Source of the DNA: Balaenoptera acutorostrata
Lineage: Eukaryota; Chordata; Mammalia; Artiodactyla; Balaenopteridae
NCBI RefSeq assembly: GCF_949987535.1
Contig: NC_080074.1
Span: forward strand, 43,693,641-43,757,640
Length of the DNA stretch: 64,000 nt
Reading direction: 5' to 3'
Shown here: positions 22,311-31,939 of the stretch, in pieces
Numbering within the stretch: the first letter of the stretch is position 1
How the letters are laid out: every line of letters begins with the position of its first letter
Program-made: the position numbers and the translations under genes
The notes under the pieces: model-generated
Told to the model about the DNA's origin: nothing
The model's input: only the letters and a program-made list of their open reading frames with translations
Databases searched by the model: none

Positions 22311-23165
22311 AGCTGTTCCAGAAATGAGAATATAAGGATGGGGGAAGAAGAGTGAAAAGGCAATCACTCTGGCTTTAAGCTGTTCAGTGCTTCTGTGACA
22401 ACTTCTCTGGAAGGTTCCTGATCCATGAACTTCCCCTTTTTTCTCATTCTGGAATGGAATTGGAATTCGAACTATTTTCTTACACCTGCTTCTTCAGTGG
22501 TGTAAAGTGACTCTGAAGGAATGTACCAATTAAGCAAAGAGCAAGCCACTAGAAATAGCTCTGACAGTGTTGTTCCAAAAGGGTCTGCATTTGGAAAATG
22601 AATGAAATCTGAACTGATGTTTTCAATGTCTCATAGGGCCAAAATATCAGAGAATGTGGCTGGGGAAGACCTGCAGGTGGGGTGTTGTTGATATTTAAAA
22701 CACCGAATTTTGGAATTTTCAAACATTCCTTTTAGTGGAAGAATTACTGCCCACGGTAGAGTACTGGGTCCCTTCCATGATTTGTTTAGCTCTCCAGAGC
22801 CAGAAGATGCCTTTTGTTTTGGCCTTAGGAATAAGGACCTAAGTGGAAACAGTCCACTCAAATCCCTCATGATTCCCTCTTCATATCAGAACCCCCAGGA
22901 TAATCCTCCCGCTCTCATCTTGTTTAAAACCTACCCTCTATCCTTCTAAGGGGAGAAATCAGCAAGCCATGAAACTGAACGAAAGTAACAGAATCTTTCT
23001 CCATTCTTCAAAGACTATACCAACAACATGACATGTGGGACGATAAAAGGGCATTTGCACCTGTTATGGGTACACAGGAGAGAAAGCATTTATTCAGGCC
23101 TTTCTTTTTTCCTTCATATCTCATAACTTGCAGTTCTTTTTCTTTTTTACCATGTGTGTTTTCTT
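22311..23165. other. Unassigned interval
   Basis: No exon or named repeat was recognised. The paired frames near 22631-22949 are mutual shadows without domain features. Confidence 0.4.
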
Positions 23166-23169
23166 CCTA

Positions 23170-23520
23170 GAACAAGGCTCAACAAACTTTTTCTGTAAAG
23201 GGCCAAATAGTAATATTGTGATAGTAATAGTAATATTTTAGGATTTGTTGGCTGTAACAGTCTCTGTTGTAGCTACTCAACTCTGCCATCCTAGTGCAAA
23301 AGCAGCCACAGACAATATGTAAATGAATGGGCATAGTGTGTTCCAATGAAATTGTATTTATGGACCTTGAAATTTGAATTTCATATAATTTTTCTGTGTT
23401 GTGAAATATTCTTCTTTTTATTTCTTCATTTAGAAAAGTAAAAACTATCCTTACTTCGCAAATCATACAAAAACAGGTGGTAAGCCAGACGAGGCCTGTG
23501 GGCTGTAATCTGTTGGTCCC
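23170..23520. mobile_element. hAT-type MITE relic, long variant
   Basis: It shares 'TTTTTCTGTAAAGGGCCAAA', 'CTCAACTCTGCCATCCTAGT', 'GCAGCCACAGACAATATG' and 'GTTCCAATGAAATTGTATTT' with the copy at 2434-2632. It has about 110 bp more (23364-23470) before 'AAAAACAGGTGGTAAGCC' and the end 'CCTGTGGGCTGTAATCTG'. The ends are near-inverted: CAACAAACTTTTT on the left and CTGTTGGTCCC on the right. Confidence 0.75.
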
Positions 23521-23569
23521 TATAATAGAATGTCAACTGGGATGACACGATCAGGTTTGCATTTTCAGC

Positions 23570-23705
23570 CAGTGAGCCTGGAACTCAAATGTGCATGTGA
23601 ATCATCTGGGGATTCTGTTAAAATGCAGATTCTGTTGTGAGATTCTGTGTATCTAACCAGTTCCCAGGTGATACTTCGGCAGCAAGGTTTGATCTGTGAA
23701 TCACA
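23570..23705 (-). mobile_element. MER5-like MITE, internally deleted
   Basis: 'GCATGTGAATCATCTGGGGA' and 'TGTTAAAATGCAGATTCTG', then 'CCAGTTCCCAGGTGATACTT', are in MER5 antisense order with the middle shortened. Confidence 0.65.
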
Positions 23706-24678
23706 CCTCGAGTATCAAGGCTTTCAAAGATCCCAGGTTGGATCCATCCATGGAAGAGAGCCCGGATTGGAGAGCGAGGGTGAGGATGGAGGGGAGAGCA
23801 GTACCATCAGCTAGGAGTCTTTTGGGAGGTTGGCTCAGCAGGCCTTGGTTGCTGGGAGGAAGTGAGAGCTGGGAGAGAGAGAGAAGTTGAAGATGACAAC
23901 AAGGTTTTGTTGGTTAGTGGTGCCTTAAGCAGAGATCCCAGTGATCTGTACAAAACTGGGTACAGAGTAGTGCTAAAGAAGTTTTTGTTGAATAAATAGA
24001 AAGGCAGGTAGAAGAGCAGATGGGGTTGGAAAGGGATGGGAGAAGGGAAGATAATGACCTCAATCTGGGTATTTGAGTTTGGTTTTGCAGAAACCCAGAG
24101 AAGGTAGCAAAAGCAGGTAATGTTTTGAAGGCAGAATGCTGTGTGACACCTGCTGGCCTGGGAATGGGTTGCTCTCCATCAGCTGAGAGCTGGACCTGGA
24201 CCAGTAGCACGCCTGGCCAGGAACAGCATCAACGGCACTGAACATGTATTTTTTCTTAATCACCAAAAAGGGGCTGGAAGCATTTGTCACCTTGCAAGTG
24301 TTCTCACATAAATGTTTAACTTTATTCTTATTTTACGATAGGACTTTTCTTACAAAAGCCATTGAGGAATCAGAATTTGCTTGCAGACATTTTAAAGCTC
24401 TGGCCTAAGAATCGACTTAGTGTGAAAATTATACCATAAGGCCTGTTGTCTCAGGTTTTACCCTCCCTTATGTCTAATTTAGTTTGTTCTTCTACTGAAG
24501 ACACCAAGTGTCTTTCATACATCAAAGGAATTGGTTCCTTACGTGATAGCATGTAGTGCTTTCTCTGCTGAACAGGTTTTCTTTCCTGGCTTTTTTTTAA
24601 AAACCCACTTTTACCTTTGTAAACTCTGATGAAAATGAATCTATCTGAATTTTCTGGTGATCTGTTTTGTCACTGGCC
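23706..24678. other. Unassigned interval
   Basis: Purine-rich text at 23740-24060 resembles the unnamed old repeat seen at 28.0-28.6 kb. No exon was supported. Confidence 0.35.
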
Positions 24679-24694
24679 AAAAAAAAAAAAAAAA
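24679..24694. repeat. A16 homopolymer
   Basis: Sixteen A residues follow 'TCACTGGCC' and precede 'CACCCTAAC'. A retroposon tail was not recognisable upstream. Confidence 0.9.
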
Positions 24695-24819
24695 CACCCT
24701 AACATACCCAGTAATATTTAATCAACAACCTCCTAAGACTGTCTCTAGTCTCTCCCTCTCTTAATCAATTTTACACACTGTTGCCCAATTAATATTTGTG
24801 AATATTAATATTTGTGAAG

Positions 24820-25165
24820 CATATCCTCTATCCTATTATCTCCTTCAATCAACTTAAATTACTCTCTATGGTCTACAAGTGATGTCCAGACTTTTCAGTC
24901 TGCTTTTCAATATCATCTGGTTTCCCCCATCTGATTTCCATATACGTTTCTGAAAGATTGCCTATTACTCACTTTCACCCCCACCCCCCATGACCAAATC
25001 AAACTCACTGCTTCCTCCCAGGTCCCGCCTTTTCTTGCCTTTGGGCTATTGCATACGCAGTTCCACCCACCCCTGCTCTCACCACACATCTCTGAACCCT
25101 GTGGTCCTTTGAGGTCTATGTTAGACTTTCCCTTCTCCATGAAGCTTTTCTGATTTCTAAGTTGG
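24820..25165 (+). mobile_element. L2 LINE fragment
   Basis: 'TCCTTCAATCAACTTAAAT', 'CTTTGGGCTATTGCATACGC', 'TGGTCCTTTGAGGTCTATG' and 'CTCCATGAAGCTTTTCTGA' keep L2 order. There is no open frame. Confidence 0.65.
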
Positions 25166-25280
25166 AAATAATACTCTTTTTATTTTTTTAATTTCCAAAG
25201 CCCTTTATTTGTGCGTCAAGGTGTAGCAGAAAGGATATGGATCTCTAGAATATAAGATCAACCAGGACTTAGTCCATTTT

Positions 25281-25388
25281 ATTCATTCATTCATTCATTC
25301 ATTCAGGGCCTTGGCAAGTGCCTAGAACACAGCAGGTACTGAATAAATATTTATTGAATGAATAAATGAATGAATGAGTGAATAAATG
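25281..25388 (+). repeat. (ATTC)n / L2-type end / (GAAT)n
   Basis: Six ATTC units (25281-25304) precede 'TGCCTAGAACACAGCAGG' and 'TGAATAAATATTTATTGAAT', the usual L2/MIR 3' terminus, which runs into GAAT/AAAT units. The two tetranucleotide arrays are complementary to each other. Confidence 0.75.
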
Positions 25389-25589
25389 TAGGTATGTGTT
25401 TACTTAAATTCAGTGGTATCATCACATGCAAATGCCTAGGACAACGTAGGTATTCAATATGTTAGCTTCCTTTCCCTTTATTCTCTTTTTTTTAATGGAA
25501 GTTATACATTTCAAATATATCTATTTCTATAGTGCCTGGAACCTAGTGGGAGAGGGAAGAGAAGTAAACCTATTGACCATCTACTGTCT

Positions 25590-26125
25590 GTCAGGGACTG
25601 TACTGGGTGCCTTATATTCACTTTCATTTTAATTCTCCACAAGAATTCTATAAGGTATTTGTTATTCTTTCCATTTTTTTAAAAAAATTTTATCTTCAGT
25701 AAACCATTTTTGTTTATTTATTCATTTTTGGCTGTGTTGGGTCTTCGTTTCTGTGCGAGGGCTTTCTCTAGTTGTGGCGAGCCGGGGCCACTCTTCATTG
25801 TGGTGCGCGGACCTCTCACTGTCGTGGCCCCTCTTGTTGCAGAGCACAGGCTCCAGACGCGCAGGCTCAGTAGTTGTGGCTCACGGGCCCAGTTGCTCCG
25901 CGGCATGTGGGATCTTCCCAGACCAGGGCTCGAACCCGTGTCCCCTGCATTGGCAGGCAGATTCTCAACCACTGCGCCACCAGGGAAGCCCCATTCTTTC
26001 CATTTTTTAGGTGGAGAAACTAAAGCTCAGAGAATCTTTCTAAGGTCACGGATATAATAAGTGGGCAGAGCTGAATTTTAAAGCCAAGTCTGTCTGACTA
26101 CAGAACTAATGCCCTTAGCATCCAT
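25590..26125 (-). mobile_element. MIR SINE, split by a CHR SINE
   Basis: The left part ('GGGACTGTACTGGGTGCC', 'TAATTCTCCACAAGAATTC') and the right part ('AGGTGGAGAAACTAAAGCTC', 'TCTGACTACAGAACTAATG') make one MIR complement. The break coincides with the SINE at 25680-25992. Confidence 0.88.
25680..25992 (-). mobile_element. CHR-type SINE, young subfamily
   Basis: It is full length with a perfect 16-bp TSD ATTCTTTCCATTTTTT (25664-25679 and 25993-26008). CpG sites are largely intact. It inserted into a MIR, so the order of events is clear. The antisense and sense ORFs across it (83-115 codons) reflect low divergence, not coding. Confidence 0.98.
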
Positions 26126-26129
26126 TTAT

Positions 26130-26844
26130 ACCAGTGTGGGTTATTAGCTAGTAAATTACAAAGCAGGATGCAAAGCCATGTTTACCTGACTTGAAAAATC
26201 CATTCTTGCCACTATATCGTGATGCCTCTCACTATGCCATTAGATAACAAGTGCTTGATGAATGAATTTTAAATTAATTAATTAATTTAAAAATAAATCA
26301 ATGAATTACTAATGGAAAAAACTGATGAATTATAGAACTAATGTACTAAGAATAAGCCACTTTCCTACTAGAGAGGTTGGAATCATGCCACTTGGCACAG
26401 AAAAACCAACTGCTTTTGCTCAAAGAACAAGATTAGCTGCACAATGGAAATAAGCTCCAATTGACAAATAGCCTCGTGCTGCCATGGAGGGATGGAGAAG
26501 TTCTGCCACCATCACTGAAACCTACACTCTTAATTACAATGCCTGCCATGCCGTTTCAGAGTCTCTAGGCTATGACTGCAGGCCTGAAAAAGCAGCAGCC
26601 AAAACCTTGTTGTTTTGAGCTGTCATCCGTAGCAGATCCCAGACCATGTGTAATGCCAGCTCCAGTGGAAAGTTTGAAGTCAAAAGCCTCTCCGAGCCCC
26701 TGCTTCAGGCTATTCAAATCGTGAAATTAACCAAGTTAGCGGTAGAGGAACTTTCAGATGAGAAATTTTCAAGTTATTCACAAGCCGTCAATGTGAGTTA
26801 TCACACTATGAAAGATAAATAACGAACTGAGTCTGCTGTCAAAA
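26130..26844. other. Repeat-poor interval
   Basis: After an AT-rich stretch with 'AATTAATTAATTAATTT' (26271-26287), 26340-26844 lacks recognisable repeats and has mixed composition with many short TF-like words (e.g. CAATTGACAAATAG, TTAATTACAATG). It is a candidate conserved non-coding element. No open exon with splice signals could be supported. Confidence 0.4.
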
Positions 26845-26861
26845 GGATCTTCTGAAATCTT

Positions 26862-27217
26862 TTTTTTTTTTAATATTTATTTATTTATTTTTGGCTGTGT
26901 TGGGTCTTCGTTGCTGCGCACGGGCTTTTCTCTAGTTGCGGCAAGCAGGGACTACTCTTGGTTGCGGTGTGCGGGCTTCTCATTGTGGTGGCTTCTTTTG
27001 TTGTGGAGCACGGGCTCTAGGCACGCGGGCTTCCGTAGTTGTGGCACGTGGGCTCAGTAGTTGTGGCTTGCGGGCTCTAGAGCACAGGCTCAGTAGTTGT
27101 GGCTTGCGGGCTCTAGAGCACAGGCTCAGTAGTTGTGGCGCACGGGCTTAGTTGCTCCGCCTCATGTGGCATCTTCCCGGACCAGGGTTTGAACCCGTGT
27201 CCCCTGCATTGGCAGGC
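26862..27217 (-). mobile_element. CHR-type SINE, older subfamily, 5'-truncated
   Basis: The T/ATTT tail is at the left, and the body matches the copies at 42.8 and 46.4 kb. The usual head complement (AACCACTGCGCCACCAGGGA) is missing: the element stops at 'GGCAGGC', where the 17-bp TSD GGATCTTCTGAAATCTT (26845-26861 and 27218-27234) begins. A 36-bp block is duplicated in tandem at 27051-27086 and 27087-27122. Confidence 0.96.
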
Positions 27218-27237
27218 GGATCTTCTGAAATCTTGGA

Positions 27238-27420
27238 GGCTGTGTCCTGCTCAATCTGTGACCTTGGAAAGTTGCTTAACCTAAGGCTCAACTGTCAAAT
27301 AGGGGCAACTGAGTGCCTTATCAGTTGGTTTTAAGGACTAAGTAAAAAGGAAATAAAAAGGCATATGTAACATTTAGCACCATGCTCAGTAAGGGTTTTA
27401 GTTAGTAATATTAATTCGTA
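27238..27420 (+). mobile_element. MIR SINE
   Basis: 'ATCTGTGACCTTGGAAAGTT', 'GCTTAACCTAAGGCTCAAC', 'GTCAAATAGGGGCAAC' and 'AGCACCATGCTCAGTAAGG' are MIR landmarks. The head may have been lost before the SINE inserted. Confidence 0.75.
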
Positions 27421-27733
27421 ATTAATTAGCAACATTATGTTACATTGACCACACTACTTTCAGCACATGTGGGAATTTCTCCCATAGTGACACTGAAAGC
27501 TGAACCAAATGACTTGAAATTAATCGGGCTTTTGAAAAGACTCCGATGTATATTTTATTTGCAGGAACTCGTATCCTGAGAGTCTCCCTCAGGTGTGTGC
27601 AGCCATTCTCAGATACTTGAGCGAGACCTCAGAATCTCTTTCAGGTTGTAACATATTGTCTATGAGTTACGATTGATTTTGATCTGATTTGTATAGGAAT
27701 AAATTCTGATTTTCATCATTAATATGATAATAC
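27421..27733. other. Unassigned interval
   Basis: No repeat or exon was recognised. Confidence 0.4.
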
Positions 27734-27734
27734 T

Positions 27735-27980
27735 AAAAGCTACCTTTTATCAGACCCTGGGAGGTGTTTGATATGTATTATCTAACTTAATTCTTACAAC
27801 GTATCTGCAGGGTAAGGATTATCCTCCTCCCTTGCAGATGTACCACTTGGATTTAAATGAGTTCATGTAATTTGTTGCCCAGCATCGTGGACAGCAAGTG
27901 GCTGAGCTGTGATTTAAGCCTAGATGTGCCTGAGTCCAAACCGTGTGTTCCTTCCATTGAACTACACAGCCGTGGCGCTC
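27735..27980 (-). mobile_element. MIR SINE
   Basis: 'TATTATCTAACTTAATTCTT', 'GATGTACCACTTGGATTTAA' and 'GAGCTGTGATTTAAGCCTAG', then 'CATTGAACTACACAGCC', keep MIR complement order. Confidence 0.78.
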
Positions 27981-27984
27981 TCAA

Positions 27985-28640
27985 ACTCATGGTCACTGTG
28001 GCACATACTTGTCTCTGATAGATATTGAGTGGCGTACCAGTGTAAACCCCTCTGCTAAGGGCTGGCGGTAGAAGAATGAACAAAACATGGTTCCTTAAGG
28101 ATTTAAGAGTTCAGAAGAAAAGACAAATGAATATGTGGGACTTACAATGTGAAAAGGGTCTGACTGATGTGTAATTGGGAGGGTCTGGATTAGGTAAGAC
28201 ATTGGAGGAGGTGATGCCTTAGGTGAATTCTGAAGAATGAGTAGGCATGAGTCAAGTAATGGGTGGGGCAGAGGTGGGAGAGAAAGATGTCCTAGGGAAA
28301 AGGCACAGCATATGGGAAGATCTGCAAGGAGAGAGATAGGGGCATATTTGGGGACCTGCAAGCAATTCAGTATGTTTGGGGTGTGTAGAGAGGAGAGAGT
28401 GGAGAGCATGCAGCTTTGGGGTGAAGGTAAGGAAGTTGGGCTTTATCATAGTGGATATTTATATTGATTAAGGATAGGACTGAGTTTAGAGAGGGACAAG
28501 GGAGCTAGAGAGAAGTAGAAGTCATGGACCAGGGAGGCCAGGCTGGATGGAAAAGCAGAGGAGTCTGGAGGAGGCCGATAATTTGAAACTGGTTCAGAAG
28601 AGACTGGCACATACCTTGCCAGACTTCTCATTGTCCCATG
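27985..28640 (+). repeat. Old unnamed interspersed repeat
   Basis: 'GAAGAATGAACAAAACATGG', 'GAGGTGATGCCTTAGGTGAA', 'GAATTCTGAAGAATGAGTAG' and 'GGGCTTTATCATAGTGGATA' belong to a widespread purine-rich mammalian repeat whose name I cannot give with confidence. ORFs on both strands here are by-products. Confidence 0.45.
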
Positions 28641-28696
28641 TGTCACATCCTGACCTGCAGTGGATATGAAATTGTAGAATCAAAAATTAGACATTG

Positions 28697-29039
28697 GGGA
28701 CTTCCTAGTGGTGCAGTGGTTAAGAATCTGCCTGCCAGTTCAGGGGACACGGGTTCTTTCCCTGGTCCCGGAAGATCACACATGCTGCAGAGCAACTAAG
28801 CCCGTGCGCCACAACTACTGAGCCTGTGCTCTAGAGCCTGCGAGTTACAACTACTGAGCCTATGTGCCACAACTGCCGAAGCCCGTGCACCTAGAGCCTG
28901 TGTTCCGCAACAAGAGAAGCCACCGCAATGAGAAGCCTGCGCACCTCAACGAAGAGTAGCCCCCGATTGCCGCAACTAGAGAAAGCCTGCGCGCAGCAAC
29001 GAAGACCCAATGCAACCATAAATAAATAAATAAATAAAT

Positions 29040-29070
<31 letters not shown>
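28697..29070 (+). mobile_element. CHR-type SINE, older subfamily, palindromic tail
   Basis: The head is GGGACTTCCTAGTGGTGCAG; the A-box area is TAGTGGTGCAGTGG and the B box is degraded (GGGTTCTTTCC). The tail is (AAAT)n directly followed by (TTTA)n, making a 42-bp perfect palindrome at 29018-29059. Imperfect 15-bp TSDs AAAAATTAGACATTG (28682-28696) and AAAAATTGGACATCG (29071-29085) indicate greater age. Confidence 0.95.
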
Positions 29071-29071
<1 letters not shown>

Positions 29072-29085
29072 AAAATTGGACATCG

Positions 29086-29783
29086 TTCACTGGCTTATTA
29101 TATTCCTCTCTCCATCCAGTCTGAACCAAGGACTTACAAGAACAGTTTCTGAACCCTGTTTATTCAGAATCTTCTCCACCCATTTTTCTCAAGAGTTAGT
29201 CATTGCCAGAAACTGTGGAGTTGTGCTTACATCAGCAGCACATACACTAAAATTTAAACCGTGGAGCTGAGTCAGCGTGAATCCTGACAGTATGAGTGAG
29301 GTTGGAACACCTGAGTCACGTAAGATCCAGAGGGCAGGTAGGCAACCGGGATATCTCTGTGTTAGCCAGGGCATCTTGACAAGACAAGAGCTAAATGAAG
29401 AATCATTTTTCCTTCAGAGGCATATGGTGTTTATATGGGGAGGACAATGCCCAAGGATTCACTAGAACTTTAGTGAGAGCACTGAAGTTTTGGTTACAGA
29501 TAAAGGGGAATTACTTGGTGCTGCCATATCTTCTAGGGCAGCAAGGGACAGCTTCACAAAAGGTTGTCTTTTGCCAATAAAAGCAAAATACAACACAACA
29601 AAAGACCCACAAATGATAAGCTAAAGGGAATGCTGTGAGTCCAACTTGTGTTTTTACTCCTCATAACTCATTGTTAATATTGTGTTCCTGTTGAGTTCCT
29701 ATACTTACCGGATGTAGTAATTTGGAGCCTGGTTGACTTAGTTATGCCTGTTGCATTTGTATAGGTAGCACTTATATTGTGCG
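29086..29783. other. Unassigned interval
   Basis: No exon or named repeat was recognised. Confidence 0.4.
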
Positions 29784-29784
29784 C

Positions 29785-29960
29785 AATGCAGTTCTGATGA
29801 CTTTCTATGTAACTCATTTAGTTCTTTTATAACCCTATGAGCTAGGTACTGTTATTATCATCACCTCCAGTTGGCAGATGAAGAAACTGATGCAGAATAA
29901 TATGCCTATTTAGTAGAGTTGAATTTTGAACCCATTAAGTCTGGCTCCAGAGTCTATGCT
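29785..29960 (-). mobile_element. MIR SINE
   Basis: 'AACCCTATGAGCTAGGTACT', 'GGCAGATGAAGAAACTGATG' and 'GGCTCCAGAGTCTATGCTT' are the MIR complement. Confidence 0.88.
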
Positions 29961-29961
29961 T

Positions 29962-30170
29962 GAAACCTGGAGTTCCTAAGTTTTAATGTGAAGAAGGAAT
30001 ACTAGGGAAGTGTGTTAAAATGCAGAATCCCAGGCTGCACTCTTGGAGATTCTGATTTAATATGTCCAGGAGGGGCCTGGGTATTTGCATATTTAACAAG
30101 TGCTCTATATGCTTATGATGGGGGTGCTCCTCAGACTATACCTAGAGAAACACCGCTCTAAATCAAACAT
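29962..30170 (-). mobile_element. MER5-like MITE
   Basis: 'TGTTAAAATGCAGAATCCC', 'GGAGATTCTGATTTAATATG' and 'GGGCCTGGGTATTTGCATAT', then 'AACAAGTGCTCTATATGC', follow MER5 antisense order. Confidence 0.7.
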
Positions 30171-30913
30171 TAGCCTGTCTCTTGCTGCTGTTGTTGAGAC
30201 TCTGCTTGTCCCCTGATGTTTCCTACTATCCCAATATACTATTAAATGCAAAGAAGAAAATAATTTGAAAATAATGACATTTTTGAGGATTATCTATGTA
30301 TCCATCCATCTATAATTTATCTATCTATATATCTTAGAGCATTGGTTCTGTCTACATATATAAATCAGTTTGAATGAAACTAGTTTCAAATCAAGTTTTA
30401 AAAATTCTGTATGATACCAAGTACCTTTTTGGACTAAATTTTTAGCCATTTGTTTCGATGTCCCATAGTCCCATTCAGAAATAAATTTGTGATGACTCCA
30501 AGAGGAGAAAATCCTCTGTACTTTTTTACTGGATGCTTTTGTGATCAAAAGGTGTCATTCTTTTATAGTTCCAGTGTTGCAGTTAGAACTAATGTTTGCT
30601 GTGTGTTAGTTATTTTATTATGGCCTTTTAATGCATGGAGCTGTGTTTTGAGAATGTGATCTGACCTATGGCATCTTTCCATTAATTCAAGAATGTCTTG
30701 TGTTTCTTCTGAGCTTTACTCTATTTCTGTTAACTCTCTGTCATAAGTTTTACACAATTGTGATAAAAGACGTGGTGTCAGAGTAGACTGAATATTGAAG
30801 TCAGTGCAAAACTGATCAGTTGAAAGACACTATTTGGAATCTCATTTTTCTACCTGAAATTAGTAAGGTATTATCTGTTTTTCAGTCTTACCTTTATCTA
30901 AATGTGGGTACTT
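30171..30913. other. Unassigned interval
   Basis: It holds a short (ATCT/ATCC)n-like stretch at about 30298-30336. Nothing else was recognised. Confidence 0.4.
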
Positions 30914-30928
30914 AGAAGGCACATGTTT

Positions 30929-31193
30929 TTATTTTTATTTTTTTATATTATTTTTAAAAACTTTATATTGGAATATAGTTGACTTACAATGTTGTGTTAG
31001 TTTCAGGTGTACAGCAAAGTGATTTAGTTATACATGTACATGTATCTATTCTTTTTCAGATTCTTTTCCCATATAGGTTATTACAGGATATTGAGTAGAG
31101 TTCCCTGTGCTATACAGTAGGTCCTTATTGATTATCTATTTTATACATAGTAGTGTGTCTATGTTAATCCCAGCCTCCTAATTTATCCCTCCC
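30929..31193 (-). mobile_element. 5'-truncated artiodactyl/cetacean-type L1 3' end
   Basis: 'TATAGTTGACTTACAATGTT', 'GTTTCAGGTGTACAGCAAAG', 'GTTCCCTGTGCTATACAGTA' and 'TCCTAATTTATCCCTCCC' are the complement of the L1 3' UTR common in Cetartiodactyla. A perfect 15-bp TSD AGAAGGCACATGTTT lies at 30914-30928 and 31194-31208. The same UTR in sense orientation is at 54.2 kb. Confidence 0.93.
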
Positions 31194-31241
31194 AGAAGGC
31201 ACATGTTTCTAGGTTAAAACTAAAATTCACATCCACTTGAC

Positions 31242-31264
31242 AAAAAAAAAAAAAAAAAAAAAAA
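31242..31264. repeat. A23 homopolymer
   Basis: Twenty-three A residues follow 'CCACTTGAC'. No retroposon body was recognised upstream on the plus strand. Confidence 0.93.
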
Positions 31265-31938
31265 TTAATCAGAAAATCATCACCAGTTACAACTGAGCCC
31301 TCTAAATTGATAAAGATCCTGGACAGTCTTGTCCTCTCCCTTAAGGTTGATGCCCTTTGACCTATAATGGAGGGCAGCTTTCCTGGAACAACTCCTGTCC
31401 ACCTCTTTAACTGAGTAAGAGAAATGATGTAAGAGACAAGAGGTTTGGCTTGGAAAAAAATGGGAGAAGGGCATGAGATTAGCTAGAGACTAGAGCAAAG
31501 GCACATTAACAAGGGCAGGAAAGGCTCAGACTGCTCAGTGCACCAATGGAAGCATCAGTTAGAGAGTGAGAAGAAAAGGGAGTAGCTTTAAATGAATGAA
31601 ATGTGAATTCCTTTCCATAGTCTCCTTTTATTCTCCAGTGGACTCACAATCCCATGGACTCACAATCTCTCCTCAGAAGCAGCTTTTTCTCTGACTGTCT
31701 TTCTCTATGTGACCCTGTTCCAGAAAGTTGTGCACCTCTGGGTCTAAACATTGTAGAAGGACCAGTCAGTTTCTCCCATTTTCCTACTGAAGCTTTGTTC
31801 TGTCTAGGTAACCTGGGTAGATCTAACCTAACTCATAAACTTTGCTGTAAGGACACAATTATTTTTTCTTTGTTTCTCCTCCTCATATTGAGGGTGTGTG
31901 GTAGAGGTAAATAATTTTCAAAAAGAAATAATTGACTT
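31265..31938. other. Unassigned interval
   Basis: No exon or named repeat was recognised. A plus frame at 31654-31914 is featureless. Confidence 0.4.
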
Positions 31939-31939
31939 G

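Noticed and set aside
25281..25388. CRISPR-like array of short repeats
   Set aside because: These are tetranucleotide microsatellites in a mammalian genome with no spacers and no cas genes.
26900..27220. CpG island or promoter
   Set aside because: The CpG enrichment is limited to SINE bodies. No unique CpG-rich promoter was seen anywhere in the window.
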